Assembly: GCA_964230195.1 (NCBI GenBank)
Contig: CAXRGH010000171.1
Span: 1 to 10,507 of the forward strand
Reading direction: 5' to 3'
Source of the DNA: CAXRGH01 sp964230195
GTDB lineage: Bacteria; Pseudomonadota; Gammaproteobacteria; Enterobacterales; Alteromonadaceae
Length of the DNA: 10,507 bases
Within the stretch, counting starts at the first letter, position 1, and each line of letters opens with the position of its first letter. The notes below the pieces were generated by a model, which did not search any database, was not told where the DNA came from, and saw nothing but the letters and a program-made list of their open reading frames with translations. A program made the position numbers and the translations under genes. Of this stretch, positions 1-7,168 are shown piece after piece.

Positions 1-1
1 G

Positions 2-1018
2 AGTCAGCGAACCCATACTGTCGAGAGTCATGCGCAAGAGCATCAAAATCAACGCCAGATTATCTCTCATGAAATTGCCAGACAAACTCGCCATGTTATA
101 AACCATACCGATGAAGAACAGTTGTTAGATTGGATGCAACGTATGGGGCTATCGGTCATTGACGCGAAGTTGCTTGATGCGACTGTCGCGAAAGGTGCAA
201 GTCAAAAGCACATTGGTGACCTAATAAACCAAGATCCACAGCTTCAACGGTATTTGATTGATTGGATGAATTCGCCGTACTACCAGCCAAAGAGAAAAAC
301 AGGCCAAATTGTGAGTATTGACGATGCTAAAGTGGCGCTTGGATTTATGGGCGAAGAGAATAGCTGGCGCGTCATGCCACTACTGGTGTTGCAAAAAGCG
401 TTGCCCTATGGGAATGATCCGTATAAACCCATCAGTCAATATTATTGGGAGTTAGGCCTTGCAACAGGGCTATCGGCAGAAATGATTGCGAATCATACTG
501 CCCGCACAGAACAGGAAAATCATGCAAAGCAGGCGTATACTGCGTCTATCTTTCACGTCTTGATTGAAAGCCTATCAGTCAAATATTATTTTTATGTATA
601 TGAGCGTTTGAAACTACAATATGTTTCCCGTCTTAACGAAACTGTTCAACATTGCAGTCCATTATTGCGCAGCTATCCAACAGTTGAGCATGTAGTAAGT
701 GAGCTTGAATCCCTCAATCAGTCGTTTGAAGTATTGTTGCCTCAAGTGCTTCCGTGTCAACGTTTACCTACATCTTTGGTGCTGTCTGCTGATAAACGGT
801 CGAGCAAACAACGGCAGCTGTTAAAAACTGTTAATGCGGCTATGAAATACGGTCAGTGGCGAGTGCTGAAACGGTACAGTGATACCAGTGGTATAGGTCA
901 GGATGTAATACAGCAACTATTTCCCGATAATTTATCTTATTATCAGCAACTGAATACACAGTCTCTCATGCGTTTGCCATGGCATCATCTCCGTCAATTT
1001 TCGCCAGATCTCGCCTAA
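2..1018 (+). CDS. HDOD-domain signalling protein, C-terminal part (5' end outside window)
   Basis: The frame is open from the left edge (first full codon at base 2) to a TAA at 1016-1018, giving 338 visible residues, so the gene starts upstream of the window. A TTG at 122 could be read as a start, but the coding frame continues before it without a stop. HDOD features are visible: INQDPQL (D78, P79 of the visible part) followed by WMNSPYY (N90, S91), then VSIDDAKVALGFMG, matching the family pattern of DP, then a xNSxxY element, then a helix ending in LG. HDOD domains are HD-superfamily-like helical domains without the HD metal site, found in bacterial signalling and regulatory proteins. Residues from about 190 onward match no domain I recognise. 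It is followed by 311 non-coding bases, so it is probably not cotranscribed with astC. The HDOD call is fairly secure; the specific role is unknown. Confidence 0.75.
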   Translation, partial: SQRTHTVESHAQEHQNQRQIISHEIARQTRHVINHTDEEQLLDWMQRMGLSVIDAKLLDATVAKGASQKHIGDLINQDPQLQRYLIDWMNSPYYQPKRKTGQIVSIDDAKVALGFMGEENSWRVMPLLVLQKALPYGNDPYKPISQYYWELGLATGLSAEMIANHTARTEQENHAKQAYTASIFHVLIESLSVKYYFYVYERLKLQYVSRLNETVQHCSPLLRSYPTVEHVVSELESLNQSFEVLLPQVLPCQRLPTSLVLSADKRSSKQRQLLKTVNAAMKYGQWRVLKRYSDTSGIGQDVIQQLFPDNLSYYQQLNTQSLMRLPWHHLRQFSPDLA

Positions 1019-1244
1019 GAAGGGCCTCTATTTCCTCGACTTTTACAATTTTCTTTGATTTTTTTTCTAAGTATTTATGCGGCCGTTAGCATCTCTGTTA
1101 GCTTGCTAAAGTAGTCATCTACAGTCACCTCGTAAACAAATTGTTAAAAAGCGAAAGTAGATAGTTATTCAAAAAAACTGAAATAATAGGCTTACCCCTA
1201 GTGTTTTCAATACTTTGTGAGTGGTATGTAGCGAGACATTAGGA

Positions 1245-1271
1245 TGAAAATTTGAAATAATGTGCCGATAA
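1245..1271 (+). promoter_or_regulatory. Candidate sigma28 (FliA)-like promoter for astC
   Basis: GCCGATAA at 1264-1271 matches all eight bases of the sigma28 -10 consensus. The octamer at 1245-1252 (TGAAAATT) matches the -35 consensus TAAAGTTT at five of eight positions, with the canonical 11-base spacer. It overlaps the sigma70-type candidate. A FliA promoter on an arginine catabolic operon would be unusual, so the match may be chance. Confidence 0.25.
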
Positions 1272-1280
1272 ATTTATGTA
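1252..1280 (+). promoter_or_regulatory. Candidate sigma70-type promoter for astC
   Basis: TTGAAA at 1252-1257 and TATGTA at 1275-1280 are separated by 17 bases. Transcription would start near 1287, about 43 bases before the preferred astC ATG. This fits translation from 1330 and not from the upstream in-frame ATG at 1276, which would lie inside the -10 box. The element is a pattern match only, in an AT-rich region where such matches are common. Confidence 0.35.
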
Positions 1281-1287
1281 TCTAGCT

Positions 1288-1300
1288 GCACAAATTGTGC
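1288..1300. promoter_or_regulatory. 13-bp palindrome, possible operator near the astC start site
   Basis: GCACAA and TTGTGC form a perfect inverted repeat around a single central A. It lies immediately downstream of the candidate promoter and 30 bases before the astC ATG, a typical place for a repressor site. I do not recognise it as a known ArgR, CRP or FNR motif. It could also form a small RNA hairpin, or be chance. Confidence 0.3.
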
Positions 1301-1329
1301 GACTTTTAATCAAAATGAGGGTATTACCA

Positions 1330-2538
1330 ATGAAAGTAACTCGCGAATTATTTAACGAAGTTATGGTGCCAAATTACAATCCAGCGCAAATGATCCCGGT
1401 AAAAGGTCAGGGGTCGCGGGTTTGGGATCAAAAAGGTGACGAGTACATCGACTTCGCTGGTGGTATTGCCGTGAATTCCCTTGGTCATTGTCACCCAGAG
1501 TTGGTAGCAGTGCTGAAAGAGCAAGGCGAAAGTCTATGGCATTTGAGTAACGTTTTTACCAATGAGCCTGCTTTGCGTTTGGCGAAGAAATTGACAGATG
1601 TGACTTTTGCAGATCGTGTTTACTTTGCAAACTCAGGAGCAGAAGCTAACGAAGCCGCACTGAAACTCGCGAGACGTTGGGCCGTTGATCACTTCAATGA
1701 AGAAAAAGACCAAATCATTTCATTCAAGCAGGGTTTTCATGGCCGTACGTTCTTTACAGTTACCGTGGGTGGTCAATCTGCTTACTCAGACGGTTTCGGT
1801 CCGAAGCCTGGTGCAGTAGAACACGCAATTTATAACGACCTAGAAAGTCTAAGAGCATTGATGTCAGACAGAACGTGTGCCGTCATGATGGAGCCTCTTC
1901 AAGGCGAGGGTGGTATTATTTCCCCTGAGTTGGACTTTGTAAAAGGCGTTCGTGAGTTGTGTGATGAGTTTAATGCATTACTTATTTTTGATGAAGTTCA
2001 ATCAGGTGTTGGCCGAACAGGGCATCTTTACGCTTACATGGGCCTTGATGTTGTTCCTGATATCTTGACCACGGCAAAAGCCCTTGGTGGTGGTTTTCCT
2101 GTGGGCGCTATGCTTACAACTGAAACAATTGCGAATAGTCTGAAACCTGGCACTCACGGAAGTACATATGGTGGTAATCCTTTAGCGTGCGCGGTTGCTG
2201 AGCGTACTCTCGATATTGTTAATTCTCCTGAGGTTTTGCAAGGTGTGTTAGATAAAGAACAAACATTCCGCGCAGGACTTGAAGCTATCAACGCAAAATA
2301 CGATGTCTTTGAAGAGATCCGCGGCAAAGGTCTTTTGATCGGCGGTGCCCTTAATGAAAAGTACGCAGGGCAGTCGCGCGCTTTTCTTGATGCTTCAACA
2401 AAGCATAAATTGATGTGTTTGGTGGCTGGCGCCAATGTCGTTAGATTTGCACCTTCACTCGTCATTACTGATGAAGATATTAAAGAGGGTCTAGCGCGTT
2501 TTGAAGCAGCGGTAGCCGATGTTGTAAACGCTAAGTAA
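1330..2538 (+). CDS. astC: Succinylornithine/acetylornithine aminotransferase (AstC/ArgD family)
   Basis: A PLP-dependent class III aminotransferase of 402 residues, close to the family's usual 400-406. In arginine catabolism it transfers the amino group of N2-succinylornithine to 2-oxoglutarate, giving succinylglutamate semialdehyde; the same family makes acetylornithine in biosynthesis. Visible elements are VPNYNPAQMIPVKGQGSRVW at the N-terminus, NSGAEANEAALKLAR (cofactor phosphate loop), GFHGRTF (R139), FDEVQSGVGRTG (D221, contacting the PLP ring nitrogen) and TTAKALGGG with the Schiff-base lysine K250. I chose the ATG at 1330 because GAGGG (1317-1321) lies 8 bases upstream and family members start close to the TRELFNEV segment. 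The in-frame ATG at 1276 would add 18 residues foreign to the family. The astA/astD neighbours favour AstC over ArgD; the enzyme may serve both routes. Confidence 0.92.
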   Translation: MKVTRELFNEVMVPNYNPAQMIPVKGQGSRVWDQKGDEYIDFAGGIAVNSLGHCHPELVAVLKEQGESLWHLSNVFTNEPALRLAKKLTDVTFADRVYFANSGAEANEAALKLARRWAVDHFNEEKDQIISFKQGFHGRTFFTVTVGGQSAYSDGFGPKPGAVEHAIYNDLESLRALMSDRTCAVMMEPLQGEGGIISPELDFVKGVRELCDEFNALLIFDEVQSGVGRTGHLYAYMGLDVVPDILTTAKALGGGFPVGAMLTTETIANSLKPGTHGSTYGGNPLACAVAERTLDIVNSPEVLQGVLDKEQTFRAGLEAINAKYDVFEEIRGKGLLIGGALNEKYAGQSRAFLDASTKHKLMCLVAGANVVRFAPSLVITDEDIKEGLARFEAAVADVVNAK

Positions 2539-2551
2539 GCGGAGCGCCATC

Positions 2552-3571
2552 ATGAAGATTATTCGACCCATTCGTGCTAACGATTATCAAGATCTACATC
2601 AGATTGCAGTGGATTCCGGGCACGGTTTTACCTCGTTGCCCGTGAACGAGACACTGCTCCGTAATCGAATCAAATCCTCTGAAGCATCATTTGACAAAAC
2701 GGTTAGTCAGCCAGGTGACGAAAGTTATCTATTTGTGATGGAGGATACGGAAACAGGTGAAGTTGTTGGTACCAGTGGCATTGTTGCAGCTGTGGGCCTC
2801 GATGAGGCTTTTTATCACTACTATCTCAGCAAGGTTGTTCATTCTTCGCGAGAGCTTGATGTGTACAACACGGTCGAATTGCTGACCTTGTGCAACGATT
2901 ACACAGGTGCATCGGAAATTTGTACGCTGTTTCTTAAAGATTCTGCCCGTGGCGGTTTAAGTGGGCGCTTACTCTCTAAGTTTCGCTTTTTGTTTATGGC
3001 TGAACATGCGGAACGTTTTTCTGAAACCGTGATTGCTGAGATGCGCGGTGTGTCGAATGAATCGGGTGAGTCTCCATTTTGGCAATGGTTGGAGACCCAT
3101 TTCTTCTCAATGGATTTTCCAACGGCGGATTATTTAACTGGCATTGGACAAAAAGTCTTTATTGCTGAATTGATGCCGAAATATCCTATCTATGTCAGTT
3201 TGCTCAGTCCAGAAGCGCAAGAAGTGATTGGTGTTGTTCATGAAAAGACCAAGCCTGCCTTGAGACTGCTAGAGAATGAAGGCTTTAAGTGTACCGGCTA
3301 TGTTGATATTTTTGATGCGGGCCCGACGGTTGAAGCAAGCTTAAGTCACATTGAATCTGTTCGATTAAGTCAACGTGCCAAAGTGACCATCGTTGACGAG
3401 CTGTCAGAATCGGCAACTGATTATATTGTCATTAATACCGAGTTGGTTAATTTCCGTGGTGGTATTGCCAAGCTTTGCGTTGACCAAGACGCAGTGACAC
3501 TTAAACGTACTGATGCACAAGCATTAGGTTTAAGTGGCGGTGACTACATCCGTTTTAGCCCCATCATTTAA
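2552..3571 (+). CDS. astA: Arginine N-succinyltransferase
   Basis: First enzyme of the AST pathway: it transfers succinyl from succinyl-CoA to the alpha-amino group of arginine, giving N2-succinylarginine in the cytoplasm. The protein has 339 residues; AstA proteins are usually about 340. The N-terminus (MKIIRPI, then GHGFTSLPVNETLL) and the segments GTSGIVAAVGL, SARGGLSGRLLSKFRF, PTADYLTGIGQKVFIAELMP and YPIYVSLLSPEAQEVIG are typical of the family. H230, in VVHEKTKPALRLLENEGF, sits where the family's proton-donor histidine is expected; that assignment is from memory of the family. GGAG at 2541-2544 lies 7 bases before the ATG, and the gap from astC is 13 bases, so the genes are cotranscribed. 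Nothing looks broken. Confidence 0.95.
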   Translation: MKIIRPIRANDYQDLHQIAVDSGHGFTSLPVNETLLRNRIKSSEASFDKTVSQPGDESYLFVMEDTETGEVVGTSGIVAAVGLDEAFYHYYLSKVVHSSRELDVYNTVELLTLCNDYTGASEICTLFLKDSARGGLSGRLLSKFRFLFMAEHAERFSETVIAEMRGVSNESGESPFWQWLETHFFSMDFPTADYLTGIGQKVFIAELMPKYPIYVSLLSPEAQEVIGVVHEKTKPALRLLENEGFKCTGYVDIFDAGPTVEASLSHIESVRLSQRAKVTIVDELSESATDYIVINTELVNFRGGIAKLCVDQDAVTLKRTDAQALGLSGGDYIRFSPII

Positions 3572-3581
3572 GAGGTGTAAT

Positions 3582-5048
3582 ATGCACAGTCATTTTATTA
3601 ACGGCCAATGGGTCGAGGGTCTTGGACACGCTATTGATTCAACTGATCCAGCAAAAAATCAAATTATTTGGACAGGGAAAAGCGCCAGTAGCGAACAAGT
3701 TGATGCCGCTATAGATGCTGCACGAGCAGCGTTTGATGAGTGGAGTGGGTTAACTCTTGATGAGCGTTTAGTTTACATTGATAAATTCGCAGACGCGTTG
3801 ACGGCTGAAAAAGAGACGTTTACTCAGGTAATTGCAGAAGAAACCGGCAAACCACTCTGGGAAACAGCGACTGAAGCCGCTGCGATGATTGGTAAAGTAG
3901 GTTTGTCTAAAAAATCTTACAACGAGCGTACCGGCGAGACGGAAAATCCGATGCCAGTCGGCAAGGCGTTTATTCGACACAAGCCTCACGGTGTTGTCGC
4001 GGTATTTGGTCCGTATAATTTCCCAGGACACTTACCCAACGGCCATATTGTACCGGCATTAATTGCAGGTAATACCATTGTTTTCAAGCCATCTGACTTA
4101 ACACCTAAAGTGGCTGAAGTGTATGTGAAAGTGTGGGAGTCGATTGGCCTACCCAAAGGCGTTCTTAACTTAGTTCAAGGGCAAGTGGAAACCGGTAAAT
4201 CATTAGCTGCTCATCCACAGATTGATGGCTTGTTCTTCACTGGTAGCTCTCGCACTGGCAAAATTTTGCATGAACAGTTCGCTGGCCATCCAGGCAAAAT
4301 CTTAGCGTTAGAAATGGGTGGGAATAACCCGCTCATTGTTCATGGCGTGTCTGATATTGACGCTACGGTGCACGACATTGTTCAATCTGCCTTCATTACC
4401 ACAGGACAGCGATGCACTTGCGCAAGACGTTTGTTCATTGAGAAATCCCCTCAAGGCGACGCCATTATTCAACGCTTAATTGAAGTCACTAAAGCGATTA
4501 AGGTTGGTCATTATGACGCGGACGACAAACCGTTCATGGGTGCGATGATTTCATCAAGCGCAGCGAAAGGAATGGTCGATGCTCAGACAGAACTTCAAGC
4601 ACTGGGCGGCGAGTCGCTGGTTGAGCTTAAGCATCTCGATCCAGTTACAGGGTTCGTTACCCCAGGTATCATTGATGTGACTGGTATTCTCGATGTATTC
4701 CCAGACGAGGAGCACTTTGGTCCGCTACTGAAAGTGATTCGCTATGACAGCCTTGATGATGCTATTAAAGAGGGTAACAACACTCGCTTTGGATTGTCTG
4801 CAGGTCTATTGTCCGATAGCGAAGACACTTATCGTTATTTTTATCAGCGTTCCAGAGCTGGTATCGTCAATTGGAACCGCCCGATTACCGGCGCAAGTGG
4901 CGCAGCACCATTTGGCGGTATTGGTGATAGTGGTAACCACAGAGCTAGTGCGTTTTATGCTGCTGACTACTGTGCATATCCAGTTGCTTCTGTAGAGCTA
5001 GATAAACCAACGTTACCATCTACATTAAGCCCCGGCTTAACGTTTTAA
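3582..5048 (+). CDS. astD: N-succinylglutamate 5-semialdehyde dehydrogenase
   Basis: An aldehyde dehydrogenase superfamily enzyme that oxidises N-succinylglutamate semialdehyde to N-succinylglutamate with NAD+, the fourth AST step. It has 488 residues, matching AstD lengths of about 487-492. Visible elements are GPYNFPGHLPNGHIVPAL (catalytic-site N146), VFKPSDLTPKVAE (cofactor binding), FFTGSSRTGK, LALEMGGNNPL with the general base E244, and TTGQRCTCARRL with the nucleophile C278. The opening HFINGQWVEG is standard for the family. The ATG at 3582 is preferred because AGAGGTG (3571-3577) sits just upstream. A longer in-frame reading from 3534 would overlap the end of astA and add a non-family N-terminus. 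Ten bases separate it from astA. Confidence 0.95.
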   Translation: MHSHFINGQWVEGLGHAIDSTDPAKNQIIWTGKSASSEQVDAAIDAARAAFDEWSGLTLDERLVYIDKFADALTAEKETFTQVIAEETGKPLWETATEAAAMIGKVGLSKKSYNERTGETENPMPVGKAFIRHKPHGVVAVFGPYNFPGHLPNGHIVPALIAGNTIVFKPSDLTPKVAEVYVKVWESIGLPKGVLNLVQGQVETGKSLAAHPQIDGLFFTGSSRTGKILHEQFAGHPGKILALEMGGNNPLIVHGVSDIDATVHDIVQSAFITTGQRCTCARRLFIEKSPQGDAIIQRLIEVTKAIKVGHYDADDKPFMGAMISSSAAKGMVDAQTELQALGGESLVELKHLDPVTGFVTPGIIDVTGILDVFPDEEHFGPLLKVIRYDSLDDAIKEGNNTRFGLSAGLLSDSEDTYRYFYQRSRAGIVNWNRPITGASGAAPFGGIGDSGNHRASAFYAADYCAYPVASVELDKPTLPSTLSPGLTF

Positions 5049-5055
5049 TTTCGAT

Positions 5056-5073
5056 GGCGCGCTGTGTCGCGCC
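5056..5073 (+). other. GC-rich stem-loop between astD and the DUF1338 gene
   Basis: GGCGCG (5056-5061) and CGCGCC (5068-5073) form a perfect 6-bp stem around a 6-base loop, in a 42-base gap. No T-run follows, so it is unlikely to terminate transcription fully. It could protect or cut the message and so set different levels of the fourth gene. The ribosome binding site AGGGAG (5077-5082) lies just downstream, outside the stem. Confidence 0.45.
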
Positions 5074-5090
5074 GATAGGGAGACTGACAT

Positions 5091-5888
5091 ATGCACGAGA
5101 ATGTGAATACATTGTTTGATTGTTTATGGGACGATTACGTGGCCATTACTCCTTCGGCCAAAAAAATCCATGAATTGCTCAGTGGCGGAGAGACGCTAAT
5201 CAATGACCATATTGCGTTGCGAACATTTAATCACCCAGCCATCGCTTTAGATAAGCTGGCTGCTCATTTCCTTCGCTTAGGGTATGAAGATAAAGGTGAT
5301 TATGTTTTTGAAAAGAAAAAATTGGTTGCTAAGCATTTTGAACATCCTGACAAAACACTACCTAAAGTCTTTATTAGTGAATTATTGGTTGAACAGTTAT
5401 CTCAAGAGAGTCAATCGCTTATTCATAAGCTTTATGATCAGATGGAAACGGATATTGCGACTCGCACCAATTTTCTTTATTCCGGTACTCATTGGCAACT
5501 TAGTCAAGACGATTACCAAACCTTGGTAAACGAATCGGAATATGCGGCATGGATGTCTGTGTGGGGATTCCGCGCGAATCACTTCACTGTGAGTGTTAAT
5601 CACCTTGAGTCTGGCGTTGATTTAGCCAACGTGAATGAACAGCTGAAAGAGGCTGGCTTTGTTTTGAATACGTCGGGTGGAGAGATCAAAGGAAGCAGTG
5701 ATGTGGGGCTTGCACAATCATCGACTATGGCAGATAAGGCCACTGTTGAACTCGCCGATACGAGTCTTGAAGTACCCAGTTGCTTTTATGAATTTGCTCA
5801 ACGTTACCCGTTGGCGAATGGTGAACTCTATCAAGGGTTCGTAGCAGCATCTGCAGATAAAATTTTTGAGAGTACTAATACGAAATAA
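5091..5888 (+). CDS. DUF1338 family protein (2-oxoadipate dioxygenase/decarboxylase-like)
   Basis: The 265-residue protein resembles the DUF1338 family. Its characterised relative HglS (Pseudomonas putida) is an iron-dependent, vicinal-oxygen-chelate-like enzyme that converts 2-oxoadipate to D-2-hydroxyglutarate. This is a short version of the family. INDHIALRTF supplies H40 and, four residues on, R44, the same spacing as the first metal histidine and substrate arginine of HglS. WGFRANHFTVSVN supplies H164. E234 in PSCFYEFAQRYP follows at about the expected distance for the third ligand; E198 is the alternative. These assignments are by spacing, not structure. AGGGAG lies 8 bases before the ATG. 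Being last in the ast operon, it probably acts on a 2-oxo or related acid linked to arginine or lysine breakdown, but the substrate is not known. Homologues of this short form beside astD also occur, as I recall, in Vibrio and Shewanella. Confidence 0.8.
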   Translation: MHENVNTLFDCLWDDYVAITPSAKKIHELLSGGETLINDHIALRTFNHPAIALDKLAAHFLRLGYEDKGDYVFEKKKLVAKHFEHPDKTLPKVFISELLVEQLSQESQSLIHKLYDQMETDIATRTNFLYSGTHWQLSQDDYQTLVNESEYAAWMSVWGFRANHFTVSVNHLESGVDLANVNEQLKEAGFVLNTSGGEIKGSSDVGLAQSSTMADKATVELADTSLEVPSCFYEFAQRYPLANGELYQGFVAASADKIFESTNTK

Positions 5889-5915
5889 GTCTTGTCAGAC
5901 ATATTTTCGCCATTG

Positions 5916-5954
5916 AAATGACGGTTTTGCTACATTAGCGCAACCGTCATTTTT
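5916..5954 (+). terminator. Intrinsic terminator of the ast operon
   Basis: AAATGACGGTT (5916-5926) and AACCGTCATTT (5942-5952) form a perfect 11-bp stem around a 15-base loop. The run TTTTT (5950-5954) ends on the + strand, giving a U-tract for transcripts from astC-astA-astD-DUF1338. In the other direction the tail is only a few T residues followed by CAATGG, so it is weaker there. The right arm overlaps the last codons of the convergent Hpt/HD gene. Confidence 0.85.
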
Positions 5955-7018
5955 GTATTCAGTGCGGCTAACCACTGAGGGCAATGTTCCGCTTTGTGTT
6001 TACGGTTGACCATCACCAATGCTTTTTTCATTTGTTGAACAGAATCAAAAGGCTCTTGAGACGATTGGCTTGAAAGGTCAATAAAATGATCAACAATGGC
6101 AATCAAGGATGCGCCTTGAGCAATATCTTCACCGTGTAATCCCATGGGGTAGCCACTGCCATCAACCCTTTCTTTATATTGGATAATCATATTGTAAGCG
6201 GGATTCCAGTGGGCATAATGCTCAATCAATTTCGCACTTTTGTACACATGAGCCCGAGCTAATTTCTCGTCGTCTGTAGGAACAAACCCCATTCCGAATC
6301 GATGCAAATAACAAGCTACCATTAATTGTTCCGGGGCAATCGGCAGTCCACATTGTTCATTCAATGACAATACAAGCTCCAGCATGTGCTGAGTTCTTCC
6401 GCTATCGCCTAATCGATGTTTCTCAAGTGCTAATGATAGCTCTCGAAAAAAGATAATATCCTCTTTCATCTTTTCGGAGAGGGAATGAAAGTCAAAACCG
6501 TTACTATGAGTTAGTGTTGAAGCTCTAGACGGACTCGCATGATTTTGTTTCGTTGGGTCAAGCAATACTACAGCATCGTTCAATAACATCTCATGCTGTT
6601 CTGTGTTGTCGGGTGTTATAACAGAGATAGCATCGCAGAGTTGGCTAAACAGTGTGGAGTTGTATTCTGCTTGTCCTGTTTTCTGACATTCAGAAACAAA
6701 GGATTTGACTTGGTCCATAGTCAGTAACACAAGATCACTCATTGTGCTTGAATAGTGGACTGAGCCGTTTCTTAACATATCCAGCAGTGTTTCCACCTGT
6801 TGCATGAGGGGCAAGAGAGGTCTGAAACTGACGAGACCAAGATCACCTTTTATGGTGTGAATTGACCGAAATAATGAACGTTGTAACTCAACATCCGTAG
6901 GTTTTAGCTCCAATTCAATGAGCGTTTGTTCACTGGCTTCATATAATTCGGTCACTTCGGTTAAAAGGTCAACGAGGATATCCGTGTCAAGATCGTCGTA
7001 TTTAAATATGTTTGGCAT
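5930..7018 (-). CDS. Hpt-domain protein with degenerate HD-GYP-like output domain
   Basis: A 362-residue protein (numbering from the ATG at 7018). Residues about 8-110 form a helical Hpt domain with SIHTIKGDLG, whose H54 is the expected phosphorylated histidine, so it may pass phosphate from a hybrid histidine kinase. A polar linker follows (about 120-185). Residues about 185-320 align with HD-GYP phosphodiesterases: YLHRFGMGFVP stands where LLHDIGK is expected, then a conserved histidine in AHVYKSAKLIEHY, YKERVDGSGYPMGLHGEDI where HHERxDGSGYP is expected, and AIVDHF with D310. The GYP element is kept, but the HD aspartate is R240 and both histidines of HHE are replaced by Y281-K282, so cyclic-di-GMP hydrolysis is doubtful. 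A TTG at 7030 is also possible, but AAGGA abuts it directly; that site lies 12 bases before the ATG at 7018, which I prefer. It is transcribed toward the ast operon. Confidence 0.8.
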   Translation of the reverse strand: MPNIFKYDDLDTDILVDLLTEVTELYEASEQTLIELELKPTDVELQRSLFRSIHTIKGDLGLVSFRPLLPLMQQVETLLDMLRNGSVHYSSTMSDLVLLTMDQVKSFVSECQKTGQAEYNSTLFSQLCDAISVITPDNTEQHEMLLNDAVVLLDPTKQNHASPSRASTLTHSNGFDFHSLSEKMKEDIIFFRELSLALEKHRLGDSGRTQHMLELVLSLNEQCGLPIAPEQLMVACYLHRFGMGFVPTDDEKLARAHVYKSAKLIEHYAHWNPAYNMIIQYKERVDGSGYPMGLHGEDIAQGASLIAIVDHFIDLSSQSSQEPFDSVQQMKKALVMVNRKHKAEHCPQWLAALNTKMTVALM

Positions 7019-7066
7019 CAGGGAAATCAATCCTTAAAAAGTCTCGGTCCATTTCTATCATAGTTC

Positions 7067-7078
7067 AAGCATATGCTT
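7067..7078. promoter_or_regulatory. 12-bp palindrome in the divergent Hpt/HD - plsC intergenic region
   Basis: AAGCATATGCTT is a perfect palindrome near the middle of the non-coding gap between two divergent genes, where a shared regulator site could sit. I recognise no regulator with this motif and saw no convincing -35/-10 pair beside it. It may be chance. Confidence 0.2.
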
Positions 7079-7168
7079 TATACTCGCATCTTATCGAAAT
7101 TTGATGATGAAGTAACTGTGTTATTTGATGGTCAAGTCAGTGTAATAACCGAATGAAAGAGGCGTAAC

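Larger units (their letters stand above)
1019..1329. other. Intergenic region upstream of the ast operon
   Basis: This 311-base stretch lies between the HDOD gene stop and the preferred astC start. It is AT-rich and holds no plausible gene. Just after the HDOD gene come T-rich runs (about 1046-1070) and a weak inverted repeat, TTAGCA (1086-1091) with TGCTAA (1104-1109). Neither makes a convincing intrinsic terminator. The right-hand third carries candidate promoter elements and a 13-bp palindrome, listed separately. I found no clear ArgR box (TGAAT-type half sites in the proper orientation) and no complete CRP site. Confidence 0.6.

Noticed and set aside
1086..1109. Inverted repeat TTAGCA/TGCTAA as terminator of the HDOD gene
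   Set aside because: Only 6 bp with a 12-base loop and no T-run after it; too weak to call.
1216..1231. Possible CRP site upstream of astC (TGTGA half)
   Set aside because: The second half does not match TCACA; a single half site is expected by chance.
1276..1329. Longer astC reading from an upstream in-frame ATG (18 extra residues)
   Set aside because: The extra residues do not fit the family N-terminus, there is no ribosome site before 1276, and the candidate -10 box overlaps it; the ATG at 1330 has a good site.
2154..2465. Open frame antisense to astC
   Set aside because: It lies wholly within the conserved aminotransferase coding region, with low-complexity composition and no recognisable domain.
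3534..3581. Longer astD reading overlapping the end of astA
   Set aside because: It would add 16 residues unlike any AstD; the ATG at 3582 has AGAGGTG just upstream.
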